The notes beneath the pieces are model-generated. The model was not told the DNA's origin. It was given only the letters and a program-made list of their open reading frames with translations, and ran no database searches. Below are positions 47,947 to 56,670 of a stretch of 64,000 nt of DNA, in pieces. Location of the stretch: contig NZ_FOFA01000001.1 in the NCBI RefSeq assembly GCF_900110855.1, positions 124,001 through 188,000 on the forward strand, given 5' to 3'. A program made the translations under genes and the position numbers. Numbering within the stretch: position 1 is the first letter of the stretch; each line of letters begins with the position of its first letter. Origin of the DNA: Microlunatus flavus (GTDB lineage Bacteria > Actinomycetota > Actinomycetes > Propionibacteriales > Propionibacteriaceae).

Positions 47947-48762
47947 TCAGCGCTGCAGCTCGTGGCTCAGCTCGGCGAGCTCGTCCCCGCCGGCCATCTG
48001 GCGGGTCAGCTCGTCGAGGCCGACGTCGGAGCGGTGCTTGTCGAGCACCGCCTGGCCCAGCTTGAGGATGATGAAGTGGTTGCCCACCAGGTAGGCGTGG
48101 TGGGGGTTGTGGGTGATGAACACGACGCCGAGGCCGGCGTCGCGGGCGGCCGCGGTGTACTTCAGCACCACGCCCGACTGCTTCACGCCAAGGGCGGCGG
48201 TCGGCTCGTCGAGGATCAGCACGCGGGCGCCGAAGTAGACCGCGCGGGCGATCGCGACGCACTGGCGCTGCCCGCCGGACAGCTCGCCGATGGGCTGGTC
48301 GATGTCCTTGACGACGATGCCCATCTTGCGCAGCTCCTCGTCGGCGATGCGCTTCATGTCCTTCGTCTTGAGCCCCGACAGCGGGAACTTGCTGCCCGTC
48401 ATCTCCGAGCCCAGGAAGAAGTTGCGCCACACCTCCATGAGCGGCACGACGGCGAGGTCCTGGTAGACGGTCGCGATCCCCGCGGCCAACGACTCGCGCG
48501 GCGAGGCGAAGCTGCGGGGCTCCCCGTCGACGAGCAGCTGGCCCTCGTTGTGCGGGTGCAGGCCGGCGATGATCTTGATCAGCGTCGACTTGCCCGCGCC
48601 GTTGTCGCCGAGGACGCAGGTCACCTCGCCCGCGTTGACCGTCAGGTTGATGCCCTTGAGCGCCCGGATCGCGCCGTACGTCTTGCCGACGTCGATCATC
48701 TGCACCAGGGACTCCCCCTTGGCCAGGGTGGGGTCGGCGTGCTCCTGCAGGGTGTCGGTCAT
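47947..48762 (-). CDS. Sugar ABC transporter ATP-binding protein (single-domain, FrcA-like)
   Basis: A 271-residue ATPase with one nucleotide-binding domain: Walker A GDNGAGKST, Q-loop VYQDLAVV, signature LSGGQRQ, Walker B VLILDEPTAALG, and switch His in ITHNPHH. Many sugar importers of this class have a fused double ATPase; single-domain versions occur in fructose/ribose-type systems. It energises the permease encoded upstream. Its GAGAGG ribosome site is the 3' arm of a perfect 14-bp inverted repeat spanning the intergenic region. Confidence 0.92.
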   Translation of the reverse strand: MTDTLQEHADPTLAKGESLVQMIDVGKTYGAIRALKGINLTVNAGEVTCVLGDNGAGKSTLIKIIAGLHPHNEGQLLVDGEPRSFASPRESLAAGIATVYQDLAVVPLMEVWRNFFLGSEMTGSKFPLSGLKTKDMKRIADEELRKMGIVVKDIDQPIGELSGGQRQCVAIARAVYFGARVLILDEPTAALGVKQSGVVLKYTAAARDAGLGVVFITHNPHHAYLVGNHFIILKLGQAVLDKHRSDVGLDELTRQMAGGDELAELSHELQR

Positions 48763-48767
48763 CGGCG

Positions 48768-48927
48768 GGCCGTGCCTCTCGGTTCCTGGCCGGCGCGGGC
48801 GTGGCATCCGCGCCCGGTCCGGCTAGACGGTGGAGTGAAAGCGCAGCGGGCTGCGCTGAGCGACGCCGGCGACGCCGGCCGGGATGCGGGGCCGAGCCGG
48901 CGCCCGTCAGGGACGAGAGGCACGGCC
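48768..48927 (-). promoter_or_regulatory. Inverted repeat that can mask the ATPase ribosome site
   Basis: On the mRNA, GGCCGTGCCTCTCG just after the permease stop (48927-48914) is an exact complement of CGAGAGGCACGGCC (48781-48768). The latter contains the Shine-Dalgarno site 6-14 nt before the ATPase ATG. Smaller hairpins such as AGCGCAG-CGG-CTGCGCT lie within the 132-nt loop. Confidence 0.6.
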
Positions 48928-49991
48928 TAACCCACCTTCCTGATGGTCGAGAGCTTCTTGATGTAGAGGTTGACCAGCACGGCGAGGAGCAGCATCACGC
49001 CGAGGAAGGCGCGGAACCAGTTCGGGTCCCAGCCGGCGTAGACGATGCAGAGGCTGGTCATGCCGAAGATGAAGGCCCCGATGGCGACGCCGAGCGAGTT
49101 GCCGTAGCCGCCGGTCATCAGGGTGCCGCCGACGACCGCGGCGATGATGTAGAGGAACTCGTTGCCGACGCCGTTGCCGGCCTGCAGCACGTTGAAGTTG
49201 TAGAGGTAGTGCATGCCGGTGAACCAGCCGAGGAACGCCACCGTCATGAACAGCCCGATCTTGACCCGCTTGACCGGCACGCCGACCGCGCGGGCGCTGG
49301 GCGCGCTGCCGCCGACGGCGTAGATCCAGTTGCCGATCCGCGTGCGCTGCAGCACGTACGCGGACAGCACGGCGAAGGCGAGCCACCAGATCACGGTGAT
49401 GCTGAGCTGCACCGGGCCGATCTGGAAGACGTGGGCGAAGATCCAGTTGAGGGAGGCGTAGCCGTCCATCTGGTTGATGTTCTGGCTCGACACCGAGCCG
49501 GTGACGATCTTGGTGACGCCGAGGTTGGCCCCCTGCAGCACGAAGAACGTGCCCAACGTGATCAAGAAGCTCGGGATGCCCGTCCTCATGACCAGGTAGC
49601 CGTTCAGGAACCCGACGGCCAGGCAGAAGACGAGGCTGAGGATCGCGCCGACCCACAGGTTGATCCCGAGGTTGTAGCAGAACAGCGCGTTGAAGAGCCC
49701 GCCCGCGGTCACCAGCACACCGGCCGACAGGTCGAACTCGCCGCCGATCATCAGCATGCCGACGCCCACGGCGACGATGCCGATCGTCGAGGACTGGTAG
49801 AGCACGGTGAAGAAGGAGGGCGCCGAGCGGAAGGCCGGCGCGACGATCAGGAAGAAGATGAAGATCACGACCGCCGCGACCAGCGCACCGATCTCCGGGC
49901 GGGCGAGCAGGCGGTTCGACAGGCCGAGCGAGACCCGGTTCGACGCCTCCGCCGGCGCACCGGCCGGCGCGGGCTTGAGGGCTTGACTCAT
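48927..49991 (-). CDS. Sugar ABC transporter permease
   Basis: A 354-residue membrane protein of the ribose/xylose/inositol type (BPD_transp_2), with nine or ten helices. The family motif GGEFDLSAG follows the first helices and GTLMTGGYGNSLGVAIGA lies near the end. ATG 49991 (MSQALKP) is chosen because GGGAG lies upstream; an earlier in-frame ATG would add 20 Pro-rich residues. It is the second gene of the operon. Confidence 0.93.
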   Translation of the reverse strand: MSQALKPAPAGAPAEASNRVSLGLSNRLLARPEIGALVAAVVIFIFFLIVAPAFRSAPSFFTVLYQSSTIGIVAVGVGMLMIGGEFDLSAGVLVTAGGLFNALFCYNLGINLWVGAILSLVFCLAVGFLNGYLVMRTGIPSFLITLGTFFVLQGANLGVTKIVTGSVSSQNINQMDGYASLNWIFAHVFQIGPVQLSITVIWWLAFAVLSAYVLQRTRIGNWIYAVGGSAPSARAVGVPVKRVKIGLFMTVAFLGWFTGMHYLYNFNVLQAGNGVGNEFLYIIAAVVGGTLMTGGYGNSLGVAIGAFIFGMTSLCIVYAGWDPNWFRAFLGVMLLLAVLVNLYIKKLSTIRKVG

Positions 49992-50074
49992 GGTGGCTCC
50001 CGTGGGGTGCGGGCCGGAGGGGGCCGGGTGCGCGGACGGGTCCGACGGCACCCGGCTCCCCGGGGCGGTTGGGG

Positions 50075-51103
50075 TCAGCGGGTGTTCTGGTTGATGAAGG
50101 GCAGGATCGTGGCGACGTTGGTGCTGTCGACGAAGGACGGACCCGTCAGCGTGGCCTTGCCGCCGCCCATGATGTTGCCGTTCTTCTTGTAGAGGTAGAG
50201 CTGGGTGATCGCCAGGTAGCCCTGCAGGTACGGCTGCTGGTCGATGCAGAACTGCAGGTCGCCGGACTGGACGGCCTTCGCGGCGTCGACGTTGAGGTCG
50301 AAGGTGCCGACCTTGACGTCGTCACGACCTGCCGCGCTCTTGGCCTTGAGGGTGTCGAGCGCCTGCGGGGCGCCCAGCGTGATGACCCAGTTGACGTCCT
50401 TGTCCTGGCTCAGCTTGGCCTGGATCGCCGAGGTCACGGCCGAGTCGTCGGCGCCGTTCACCTGCAGGTTCTCGGTGTTCGGGAAGCTGTCCTTGACGCC
50501 GGCGCAGCGGTCCTCGAGCGCGACCGAACCCGTCTGCTGGATCGTGCAGAGGATCTTGGTGGCGCCGGCGGCCTTGGCCTTGGCGCCCGCCTGCTGGCCC
50601 GCGAGCTTCTCGTCGGAGGAGAAGTGCGCGATCGAGCCGGCCTGCTGGTAGTAGTCCAGCCCCGAGTTGAAGGTGTCGACCGGGATGCCCGCGGCCTCGG
50701 CCTTCTTGAGAGACGGGATGAGCGCGTCGGGCGTCACCAGCGTGCTGGCGATGCCGTCGACCTTGGAGTTCACCGCGGTGTCGATCAGGGTGGCCTGCTT
50801 GGTCGCGTCCGGGTCGGCGGAGTAGTTCAGCTTGGAGCCGGTGTCCTTGGCGGCCTGCTCGGCGCCCGCGCGGATGCGGTCCCAGAACGTGTCGCCCGGG
50901 GTCTCGTGGGTGATCATCGCGAACGTGTAGCCGCTGTTGCCGCCGCCGCCGCTGCCGCTGCTGGCCTCGGGGGCGGCGGGCGGGGCGCCGCCGCCGCTGC
51001 ACGCCGCGGTGAAGGCGAGGGCCGTGGTCGCGGTGAGTGCGGCCAGCGCGCGCACGAGGCGGGGACGACGCGGACCGCGGCGTCCGTCTCGGAGCGGAGT
51101 CAT
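50075..51103 (-). CDS. Sugar ABC transporter substrate-binding lipoprotein
   Basis: A 342-residue periplasmic-binding-protein-like lipoprotein. A basic N-terminus and hydrophobic core end in the lipobox FTAAC (Cys about 35), then comes a Gly/Ser linker. A Peripla_BP_4-type fold follows (YTFAMITHETPGDTFWDRIRAG; CIDQQPYLQGY near the hinge). The ligand is a sugar, polyol or related compound, not determinable here. Ribosome site AAAGGA. It is the first gene of the operon, with a leader of about 320 nt. Confidence 0.92.
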   Translation of the reverse strand: MTPLRDGRRGPRRPRLVRALAALTATTALAFTAACSGGGAPPAAPEASSGSGGGGNSGYTFAMITHETPGDTFWDRIRAGAEQAAKDTGSKLNYSADPDATKQATLIDTAVNSKVDGIASTLVTPDALIPSLKKAEAAGIPVDTFNSGLDYYQQAGSIAHFSSDEKLAGQQAGAKAKAAGATKILCTIQQTGSVALEDRCAGVKDSFPNTENLQVNGADDSAVTSAIQAKLSQDKDVNWVITLGAPQALDTLKAKSAAGRDDVKVGTFDLNVDAAKAVQSGDLQFCIDQQPYLQGYLAITQLYLYKKNGNIMGGGKATLTGPSFVDSTNVATILPFINQNTR

Positions 51104-51433
51104 CGGTGGTTCCTTTCGGTTCAGCTGGTTCCGGCGGGCGCCGGGCGTCCGGAGCGGACTGGCCCTACGAACTGCATGCACCGGTGCGAGCTGCGCTGCG
51201 GGCAGAGCCGGGTGCAGAGCGGCGGGAGGCGGTGCGGGCAGACGTGCGGCCGGGCGGTGGCGGGCTTGCGGGTGGCGGCACCGGAGGGCGAGGCCGCGCC
51301 GCGGGTGCTGGTCCGGTCGACCCGGACGGGGACCCGTACGCGGTCGAGGCCGTGGTGACGGCTGCGGCGTGGCGGGACGACCGGGTCATCGGCGCTCCAG
51401 GAGGCGAGGCCGGCGGCGGTGCCGACGCGGCCT
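51104..51433. other. Long leader of the sugar ABC operon
   Basis: This 330-bp stretch lies between the likely transcription start (about 51427) and the first gene. It is GC-rich, has no convincing reading frame with a ribosome site, and no riboswitch was recognised. It may hold regulatory RNA structure. Confidence 0.4.
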
Positions 51434-51462
51434 AGCGTCGCCCAGTCCCCAGGGCTTGTCAA
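51434..51462 (-). promoter_or_regulatory. Sigma-70-type promoter of the sugar ABC operon
   Basis: On the minus strand a perfect -35 TTGACA (51462-51457), a 17-bp spacer and the -10-like GACGCT (51439-51434). This is the only full consensus -35 seen in the window. Confidence 0.65.
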
Positions 51463-51466
51463 GACT

Positions 51467-51478
51467 TTGTTCTAACAA
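51467..51478. promoter_or_regulatory. Candidate operator TTGTT-CT-AACAA
   Basis: A 12-bp inverted repeat in an AT-rich island, 4 bp upstream of the -35. The half-site style TTGTTnnAACAA resembles sites of ROK- or LacI-type sugar regulators. No regulator gene is in the window. Confidence 0.5.
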
Positions 51479-51776
51479 TGTTGGCGAACTTACCTCGGAG
51501 GTCGGCCGCGGGGAATTTTCCGTATCCCTCCCCACGACCGCCCGCTCTGAGTACGGTGAGGAACGTCTTCCCAGGTGGGAAAGCCGGGCGGGGTCCAGAC
51601 CCTGCCCGGTTCCTGCGAGGCGCTCGTCAGGGGATGCGCGCGGAGCGGGGCCTGGGTCGTCAGGGGCGCCCGCACGGGCGCCGTCGGGGAGCACGCGGGG
51701 GATTACCGATGCACGTCAGACCTGTTGTGGGCCGCGCCGCCATGCCGCGCGTGGGGCGCACCGCCCAGGAGCACCG

Positions 51777-53306
51777 ATGAGCACGCAGGAGATGCCCGTC
51801 GACGGCTTCGACCTGCTGGGTGAGCTCGCGCCGGCCCGGCGGGCGACCCGGACGGTGTCGCCGCCGCGTCCCGACACCCCCACCGGACCGCGCTTCGCGG
51901 TCTGGGCCCGCCGCTACCTCGTCGCGCTGACCGCGCTCGACGTGCTCGTCGGGGGGACCGCCGCGCTCGTGCCGGCCGTGTCCAGCCACACCCTGTCGTC
52001 CTCGCCGCTGCGCGTCGCGCTCCTCGCCGTCGTGGGTGCCGTCGTCTGGCCGCTGGCCGTGGCCACGATGAAGGGCTACCAGCGCCGGGCCGTGGGCGTG
52101 GGTTCCGACGAGGTCCACGCGGTGCTGCGCGCGTGGGTCGCGGTGGTCGTCGCCGGGGCCATGGGCGCCGAGCTGATCCCGACGCTGACCGCCCCCGAGC
52201 GGGACGCCCTGCTCAAGCTGACCGTCACCGGCACCCCCTTCGCCGTCGCCCTCGGCATCGGCGGACGGTTCGTGGGCCGCAAGCTCCTGCACCGCCAGCA
52301 GCGCGCCGGACGTCTGGTGCGCCGCGTCGTGGTCGCTGGGAGCGCCGCTGCAGCGAGCGAGCTCACCGCCCGCCTCGCCGACGATGCGCAGTGCGGCATG
52401 ACCGTGGTCGGCGTCTGCGTCCCCGACGCCGAGCTGGCCGGCCTGGTCGGGCTGCAGGCCCCGGTGCTGGGCGACCTGCGCGACGTCGCCACCGCGGTGG
52501 AGCGCTTCGGCTGCGACGCCGTGGCCGTCACGAGCGACGACGCCACGCGCTTCACCTACCTGCGCGAGCTCTCCTGGTCGCTCGAGGGCAGCGGCGTCGA
52601 GATGCTCGTCGACCCCGGCCTGGTCGAGGTCGCCGGACCGCGCATGCACATCCGGCCCCTGGTCGGCTTCCCCCTCCTCCACATCGAGGAGCCGCACTTC
52701 ACCGGACCGAGGCGCGTCGTGAAGCGGACCACCGACATCGTGCTCACCGGCCTCGGGATGCTCGTCATCTCGCCCGTGCTGCTGCTCATCGCGCTGGCCG
52801 TCAAGCTGCAGGACGGCGGACCGGTGATCTTTGCCCAGAAGCGCATCGGGCGCGGCGGCGAGGAGTTCACGATGTACAAGTTCCGCTCGATGCGGATCGG
52901 CGCCGAGAACGAGCTGGCCTCGCTCATGGAGCGCAACGAGGGCAAGGGAGGGTTGTTCAAGATGAGCGACGACCCCCGCATCACCCGCCTCGGTCGCATC
53001 CTGCGCAGCTTCTCCCTCGACGAGCTGCCCCAGCTGGTCAACGTCCTCAACGGGACGATGTCCCTCGTCGGGCCGCGGCCGCACCTCGCCCACGAGCTCG
53101 CCAAGATGCCGGCGCACTCGAGCCGCCGCGCGCTCGTCACGCCGGGCCTCACCGGCCTCTGGCAGGTCAGCGGGCGCTCCGACCTCGAGGGCGACGCGGC
53201 CATCCAGCTCGACCTGCGCTACGTCGAGAACTGGTCGCTGACGCTGGACCTCCACATCCTGTGGAAGACGTTCTCCGCGGTGCTGCGCCGCGTCGGCGCC
53301 GCCTAG
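51777..53306 (+). CDS. Exopolysaccharide initiating polyprenyl glycosylphosphotransferase
   Basis: A 509-residue enzyme that loads a sugar-1-phosphate onto undecaprenyl phosphate to start polysaccharide synthesis. Four N-terminal transmembrane helices (about 45-180) are followed by a CoA-binding-like domain (VVVAGSAAAASEL...). A helix at about 320-340 comes next, then the bacterial sugar transferase domain with KRTTDIVLTG, FAQKRIGRGGEEF, MYKFRSM, SLDELPQLVNVLNG, GPRPHL and WQVSGRSD. Ribosome site AGGAG. It has a 300-bp upstream gap with a -10-like TACGGT near 51556, and a terminator follows. Confidence 0.95.
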   Translation: MSTQEMPVDGFDLLGELAPARRATRTVSPPRPDTPTGPRFAVWARRYLVALTALDVLVGGTAALVPAVSSHTLSSSPLRVALLAVVGAVVWPLAVATMKGYQRRAVGVGSDEVHAVLRAWVAVVVAGAMGAELIPTLTAPERDALLKLTVTGTPFAVALGIGGRFVGRKLLHRQQRAGRLVRRVVVAGSAAAASELTARLADDAQCGMTVVGVCVPDAELAGLVGLQAPVLGDLRDVATAVERFGCDAVAVTSDDATRFTYLRELSWSLEGSGVEMLVDPGLVEVAGPRMHIRPLVGFPLLHIEEPHFTGPRRVVKRTTDIVLTGLGMLVISPVLLLIALAVKLQDGGPVIFAQKRIGRGGEEFTMYKFRSMRIGAENELASLMERNEGKGGLFKMSDDPRITRLGRILRSFSLDELPQLVNVLNGTMSLVGPRPHLAHELAKMPAHSSRRALVTPGLTGLWQVSGRSDLEGDAAIQLDLRYVENWSLTLDLHILWKTFSAVLRRVGAA

Positions 53307-53337
53307 CCCCACCGACGGGCCCGACGCCCTCCTGCAC

Positions 53338-53366
53338 GCGAGGCACCCCCTGCCGAGGTGCCTCGC
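53338..53366 (+). terminator. Terminator after the sugar-phosphate transferase
   Basis: A perfect 10-bp stem GCGAGGCACC / GGTGCCTCGC with a 9-nt loop, 31 nt past the stop. Confidence 0.75.
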
Positions 53367-53728
53367 TGCACCTCCGCGGCCCGACCTCCTGACCGGTCTT
53401 CCCGGCCGGCCCCGCTGCTCCGGCCCTGCTCGTCCGACCCTGCCGACCGGCCCTGCCGATCGGGCCGTCCGGATCGGTGTTCGAGCCGCCGTGCGCGGGG
53501 TATCGACCCCGCACAGAGCCGGGCGGGCCCGCCGACCGTGGACCGGGCCCGCCTCCCCTCGCCGTACGGCTGCGTGCCGAGCACCTCAGGGCGCGGCGGT
53601 CCGACCCCCGCGCCCGCACCTAGGGCGTGCTCCCGATGCGCCCCCACCGGCCTCAGACCGAGCCTCGAGGTCCAGGCGGTCGGCGCGCGTTGCCCGACCG
53701 CTCCACGGTCGAGGACGAGGAGCCGGCG
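53367..53728. other. GC-rich gap, no gene recognised
   Basis: A 362-bp stretch with several open frames that lack codon bias or ribosome sites. It is rich in short CCGACC/GACCGG repeats around 53400-53470. Nothing convincing is seen. Confidence 0.4.
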
Positions 53729-54025
53729 ATGGTGGACCACACCTACGGCCAGGCGTACGCGGAGTGGCAGGCCGACCTGCGTGCGGCGCCACGGCGGGAG
53801 CCGCTCGTCGCGGCGCCCCGGGCCCGCGGCGCGAGGGCGGGAGCCGACGGGCGGGCGGCGGCCCGGGCGTCGCGGCCCTGGTCGCAGCTGTGGTCACAGC
53901 TTTGGTCACCTCTCCGGGCCCGGCTCCGGCCGGCGGCTCCCGGGCCCCGGACGCACGAGGGCCCTCCGTCGACGACGGAGGGCCCCTGCCGGGCGACTGA
54001 CCTGCCGAACGTCAGCCGACCGTGA
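53729..54025 (+). CDS. Possible small hypothetical protein
   Basis: A 98-residue reading frame with a good ribosome site (GAGGAG, 7 nt before ATG) and a protein-like start (VDHTYGQAYAEWQADLRAAP). The rest is Arg/Ala/Pro-rich. The frame continues through the terminator stem of the convergent lyase gene and overlaps its end by 14 bp. The first 25 residues look real but the remainder may be chance. No family is known. Confidence 0.35.
   Translation: MVDHTYGQAYAEWQADLRAAPRREPLVAAPRARGARAGADGRAAARASRPWSQLWSQLWSPLRARLRPAAPGPRTHEGPPSTTEGPCRATDLPNVSRP
53959..53985 (-). terminator. Terminator after the polysaccharide lyase gene
   Basis: A perfect 12-bp stem GGGCCCTCCGTC / GACGGAGGGCCC with a 3-nt loop, 27 nt past the lyase stop. 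Confidence 0.75.
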
Positions 54026-54926
54026 TCTTGAGGTTGTCGAGGTCGACGTAGCCGGTCTTGCTGCCGGCCCAGTTCGCCTCGGCCCCGCCGCGGAAGATGC
54101 TCCAGTCGAAGTGCGTGATGTGCACGTTCGGGTCGGTCCGGTAGACGACGTGGGTGTCGGACATGACGAGCCGGCCGTCGAACCAGGTCTGCAGCACCCC
54201 GTCGGCCTTGCCGATCGTGTTCATCGTGTGGCACTGGCGCACGTTGTGCCACTGGCCCGCGACGAACGTGCTGCCCCACGAGACGTTGTCGCCGAACTTG
54301 CGCTCCTGGCCGGGGTGGTAGAGGTACGTGACGACGATGTTCTCCTTGTGGGCGTCGCGGACGAACTTCCACACCTTCGGACCGAGCCACATCAGCCGCC
54401 CGGACCAGCCGTGGGCCGTGGAGCCGCCGCCCTCGGGGGCGCTCGGGGAGGTGCCCGGCGCGACGCCGACGAAGCCCGGCAGCTTGCCGCCGGCGCTGAA
54501 GTCGAAGGGCGCCGCGAACCGCACGTCGTAGGACATGCAGGCCGAGTCCCACGAGCCGGGGAGGCGGATGGGCAGCACGTTGCCGCGGCCCTCGCCGGAC
54601 GACGCGATGAACTTGCCCGCCGCGAGCTTGGTCCGCACGACGTTGCCGCCGCCGTGGCGGTAGTCCTTGCGGTAGCTCATGCCCGCGTACGCGCCGCGGT
54701 GCGGGCTGGCCCAGCCCACCTGCTTCTGGAAGGACTTGGGGTCGACGGCGCCGCGCTTGGTGGAGTTGAAGTCCGCGTCGACGAGGGTCTTCTGGTTGGC
54801 GAAGGACGGCGCGACGACCGGGGCGGCGGTGGCCACCTGGGTCTGGCTCGTGGTCGCGACGAGGGCGACGGAGGCCAGCATCGCGCTGGCGAGGGTGAGG
54901 CCGGTGCGGAGGAGGGCGTGCGTCAT
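54012..54926 (-). CDS. Secreted polysaccharide lyase, family 14-like (alginate lyase type)
   Basis: A 304-residue secreted protein. A signal peptide (LASAMLASVALVATTSQT...AAP, cleavage about residue 35) is followed by a beta-jelly-roll domain. Matches to PL14 lyases are CMSYDVRFAAPFDF, GGKLPGFVGV, WSGRLMWLGPKVWKF and VVTYLYHPGQE, then HNVRQCHTMNT and a C-terminal WFDGRLVMSDTHVVYR. Such enzymes cut uronic-acid-containing glycans, probably the polymer made by this locus or one in the environment (inference). ATG 54926 has GAAAGG upstream. The 231-bp upstream gap holds an AT-rich patch at 55080-55110 as a likely promoter. Confidence 0.82.
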   Translation of the reverse strand: MTHALLRTGLTLASAMLASVALVATTSQTQVATAAPVVAPSFANQKTLVDADFNSTKRGAVDPKSFQKQVGWASPHRGAYAGMSYRKDYRHGGGNVVRTKLAAGKFIASSGEGRGNVLPIRLPGSWDSACMSYDVRFAAPFDFSAGGKLPGFVGVAPGTSPSAPEGGGSTAHGWSGRLMWLGPKVWKFVRDAHKENIVVTYLYHPGQERKFGDNVSWGSTFVAGQWHNVRQCHTMNTIGKADGVLQTWFDGRLVMSDTHVVYRTDPNVHITHFDWSIFRGGAEANWAGSKTGYVDLDNLKITVG

Positions 54927-55157
54927 CACGGCGCCTTTCAAGGGGGTCCCCGAACTGGAGGGTGGGCGGGAGCGAGGGACGCAGGTCCCCCTCCGGGCCG
55001 CGGGCCCCGTGCGCGTTGTCCCCCGCGCCAGGAGCCCGACCGCTCGATGCTCGTGAGTCACATCGCCGCGTGACGCAGCGAATTACTGATCCTTTGCCTG
55101 AAGATCCCTCAGCGAGCGCTCAGCGTGACGAGGGTCACCGGCCGTCCGACCGGACGG

Positions 55158-56537
55158 TCAGCCGCCGACCGGCTTCGACGTGCCCCAGCTGTGCTCGTGG
55201 CCGGCGCCCTGACCGGGCCCGTGGCCGAGGTAGGCGGCGTAGCGCCGCCGCTCCCCGCGCGACAGCCGCCGTCCGTTGAGCACGACGCCCAGCACGCGGG
55301 CGTGGACCTGCTCGAGCATGCCCACCGCCTCGCGGACGTCGTCGGCCCTGCTCCGCCCCCACCGCACGACGACGAGGACGCCGTCGGCCAGCCCGGCCGC
55401 CAGGGCGGCGTCGGTGACCGGCAGCAGCGGCGGGGAGTCCAGGAGCACGCGACCGTACGAGCCGCGCAGCCCGGCGACGAGCTCGACGGCCCGCGCCGAC
55501 CCGAGCAGCTCGGCGGGGTTCGGCGGGAGGGCGCCCGCGGGCAGGACCCACAGGCCGTCGGTGCCCGTCGGGCGGACGGCGGCGCTCAGCGGCGCCTGCC
55601 CGGCCAGGACCTCCGACAGGCCGGGCCCGGCCCCGAGGTTCAGCGCCCCCGCCAGCGTCGGCCGGCGCAGGTCGGCCTCGACGAGCAGGACCTGCTCGCC
55701 GCTCTCCGCGGTCGCCCGGGCGAGGTCGAGGGAGGTGGTCGTCTTGCCCTCCCCGCCGAGGGCCGAGGTCACGACGACGACCTCCGCGCCCGGCTCGCGC
55801 CCTCCGGCGGCCCGGAGGAAGGCCAGTCCCGTGCGCAGCTGACGGACCGGCTCCGCCCTCGCGGCCGCGTCGGGGTCCTCGTCGACGACGGCGAGCGTCG
55901 GGGCCCCGACCAGCTCTGCAGCCCTCCCGGCCGAGCGGACGGTGGTGTCGAGCAGGTCGCGCAGCACGGCGAGCAGCGCGCCGAGGACGAGCCCGGCGAG
56001 CAGGCCCAGCACGAGGTAGCGCTTCAGGTCCGGGCCCACGGGCGCGCTCGCCTGCGTCGGCCCGGAGACGACGTCGATGCCGATGACGTCGCTCGGGCGT
56101 CCCTGGTTGTCGAGCTCGTCGACCAGCGGGCCGAAGGTGTCCGCGAGCCCGCGGGCCACGGCCAGCGTCCGCGCGGCCGACTCGTCGCGCACGCTCACGC
56201 TGATCAGCTGGCTGTTCTGCTGGGCGCTCGCGCTGATCATCGACGACACCGCGGACGGGGTGAGGGGCAGCCCCTGGTCGGCGATCACCCGGCGGGCGGC
56301 CTCGTCGCTGCGCACCAGGGAGACGTAGGAGTTGACCTTCGCCTGGGCGTACTGCGTGGCCGTGGCCGAGCTGCCGCCGGCGGCGGGCGGCACGCTCACG
56401 TAGAAGGTGAGGCTGCTGGCGTGCACGGTGGGGGTCAGCACGTACGCGACGAGGCCCAGCAGCGCGCCGAGCACGGCCAGGGCCGCCACGAGGACCCAGC
56501 GCACCCGGAGCGCGTTGACGTAGGCGCGCAGCTCCAC
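55158..56537 (-). CDS. Wzz/chain-length protein fused to BY-kinase-like ATPase
   Basis: A 459-residue polysaccharide co-polymerase. A first transmembrane helix (about 14-34) opens the Wzz domain, an extracytoplasmic part follows, and a second helix (about 175-195) leads into a cytoplasmic ATPase. Walker A is LGGEGKTTT, Walker A' VLLVEADLRRP and Walker B VLLDSPP. The C-terminal tyrosine cluster that BY-kinases phosphorylate is reduced to YAAY, so autokinase activity is uncertain. GTG 56537 has AAGGA upstream. A short palindrome CCGTCCG-AC-CGGACGG lies across the gene's end (55143-55158). Confidence 0.9.
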   Translation of the reverse strand: MELRAYVNALRVRWVLVAALAVLGALLGLVAYVLTPTVHASSLTFYVSVPPAAGGSSATATQYAQAKVNSYVSLVRSDEAARRVIADQGLPLTPSAVSSMISASAQQNSQLISVSVRDESAARTLAVARGLADTFGPLVDELDNQGRPSDVIGIDVVSGPTQASAPVGPDLKRYLVLGLLAGLVLGALLAVLRDLLDTTVRSAGRAAELVGAPTLAVVDEDPDAAARAEPVRQLRTGLAFLRAAGGREPGAEVVVVTSALGGEGKTTTSLDLARATAESGEQVLLVEADLRRPTLAGALNLGAGPGLSEVLAGQAPLSAAVRPTGTDGLWVLPAGALPPNPAELLGSARAVELVAGLRGSYGRVLLDSPPLLPVTDAALAAGLADGVLVVVRWGRSRADDVREAVGMLEQVHARVLGVVLNGRRLSRGERRRYAAYLGHGPGQGAGHEHSWGTSKPVGG

Positions 56538-56656
56538 GGGCCGGTGTCCTTACCTGTTCGGGGGTGTTCTTGCGGGTGCTCCAGCGGTGCACCGCACCGC
56601 CCGGGACCCGGACGGAGCACCCCCGATGATCCCACAAGCACCCGGGAGCAGGCCGG

Positions 56657-56662
56657 TAATCT
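56657..56662 (+). promoter_or_regulatory. Candidate -10 element for the glycosyltransferase
   Basis: TAATCT, 8 nt before the GTG at 56671. Confidence 0.4.
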
Positions 56663-56670
56663 GGGCGACC

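Noticed and set aside
51487-51776. c-di-AMP or c-di-GMP riboswitch in the leader of the sugar-phosphate transferase
   Set aside because: No consensus core could be aligned by eye; the GC-rich hairpins there are unremarkable.
53367-53728. Additional small genes after the sugar-phosphate transferase
   Set aside because: Open frames exist in all phases with no ribosome site and no consistent codon use.
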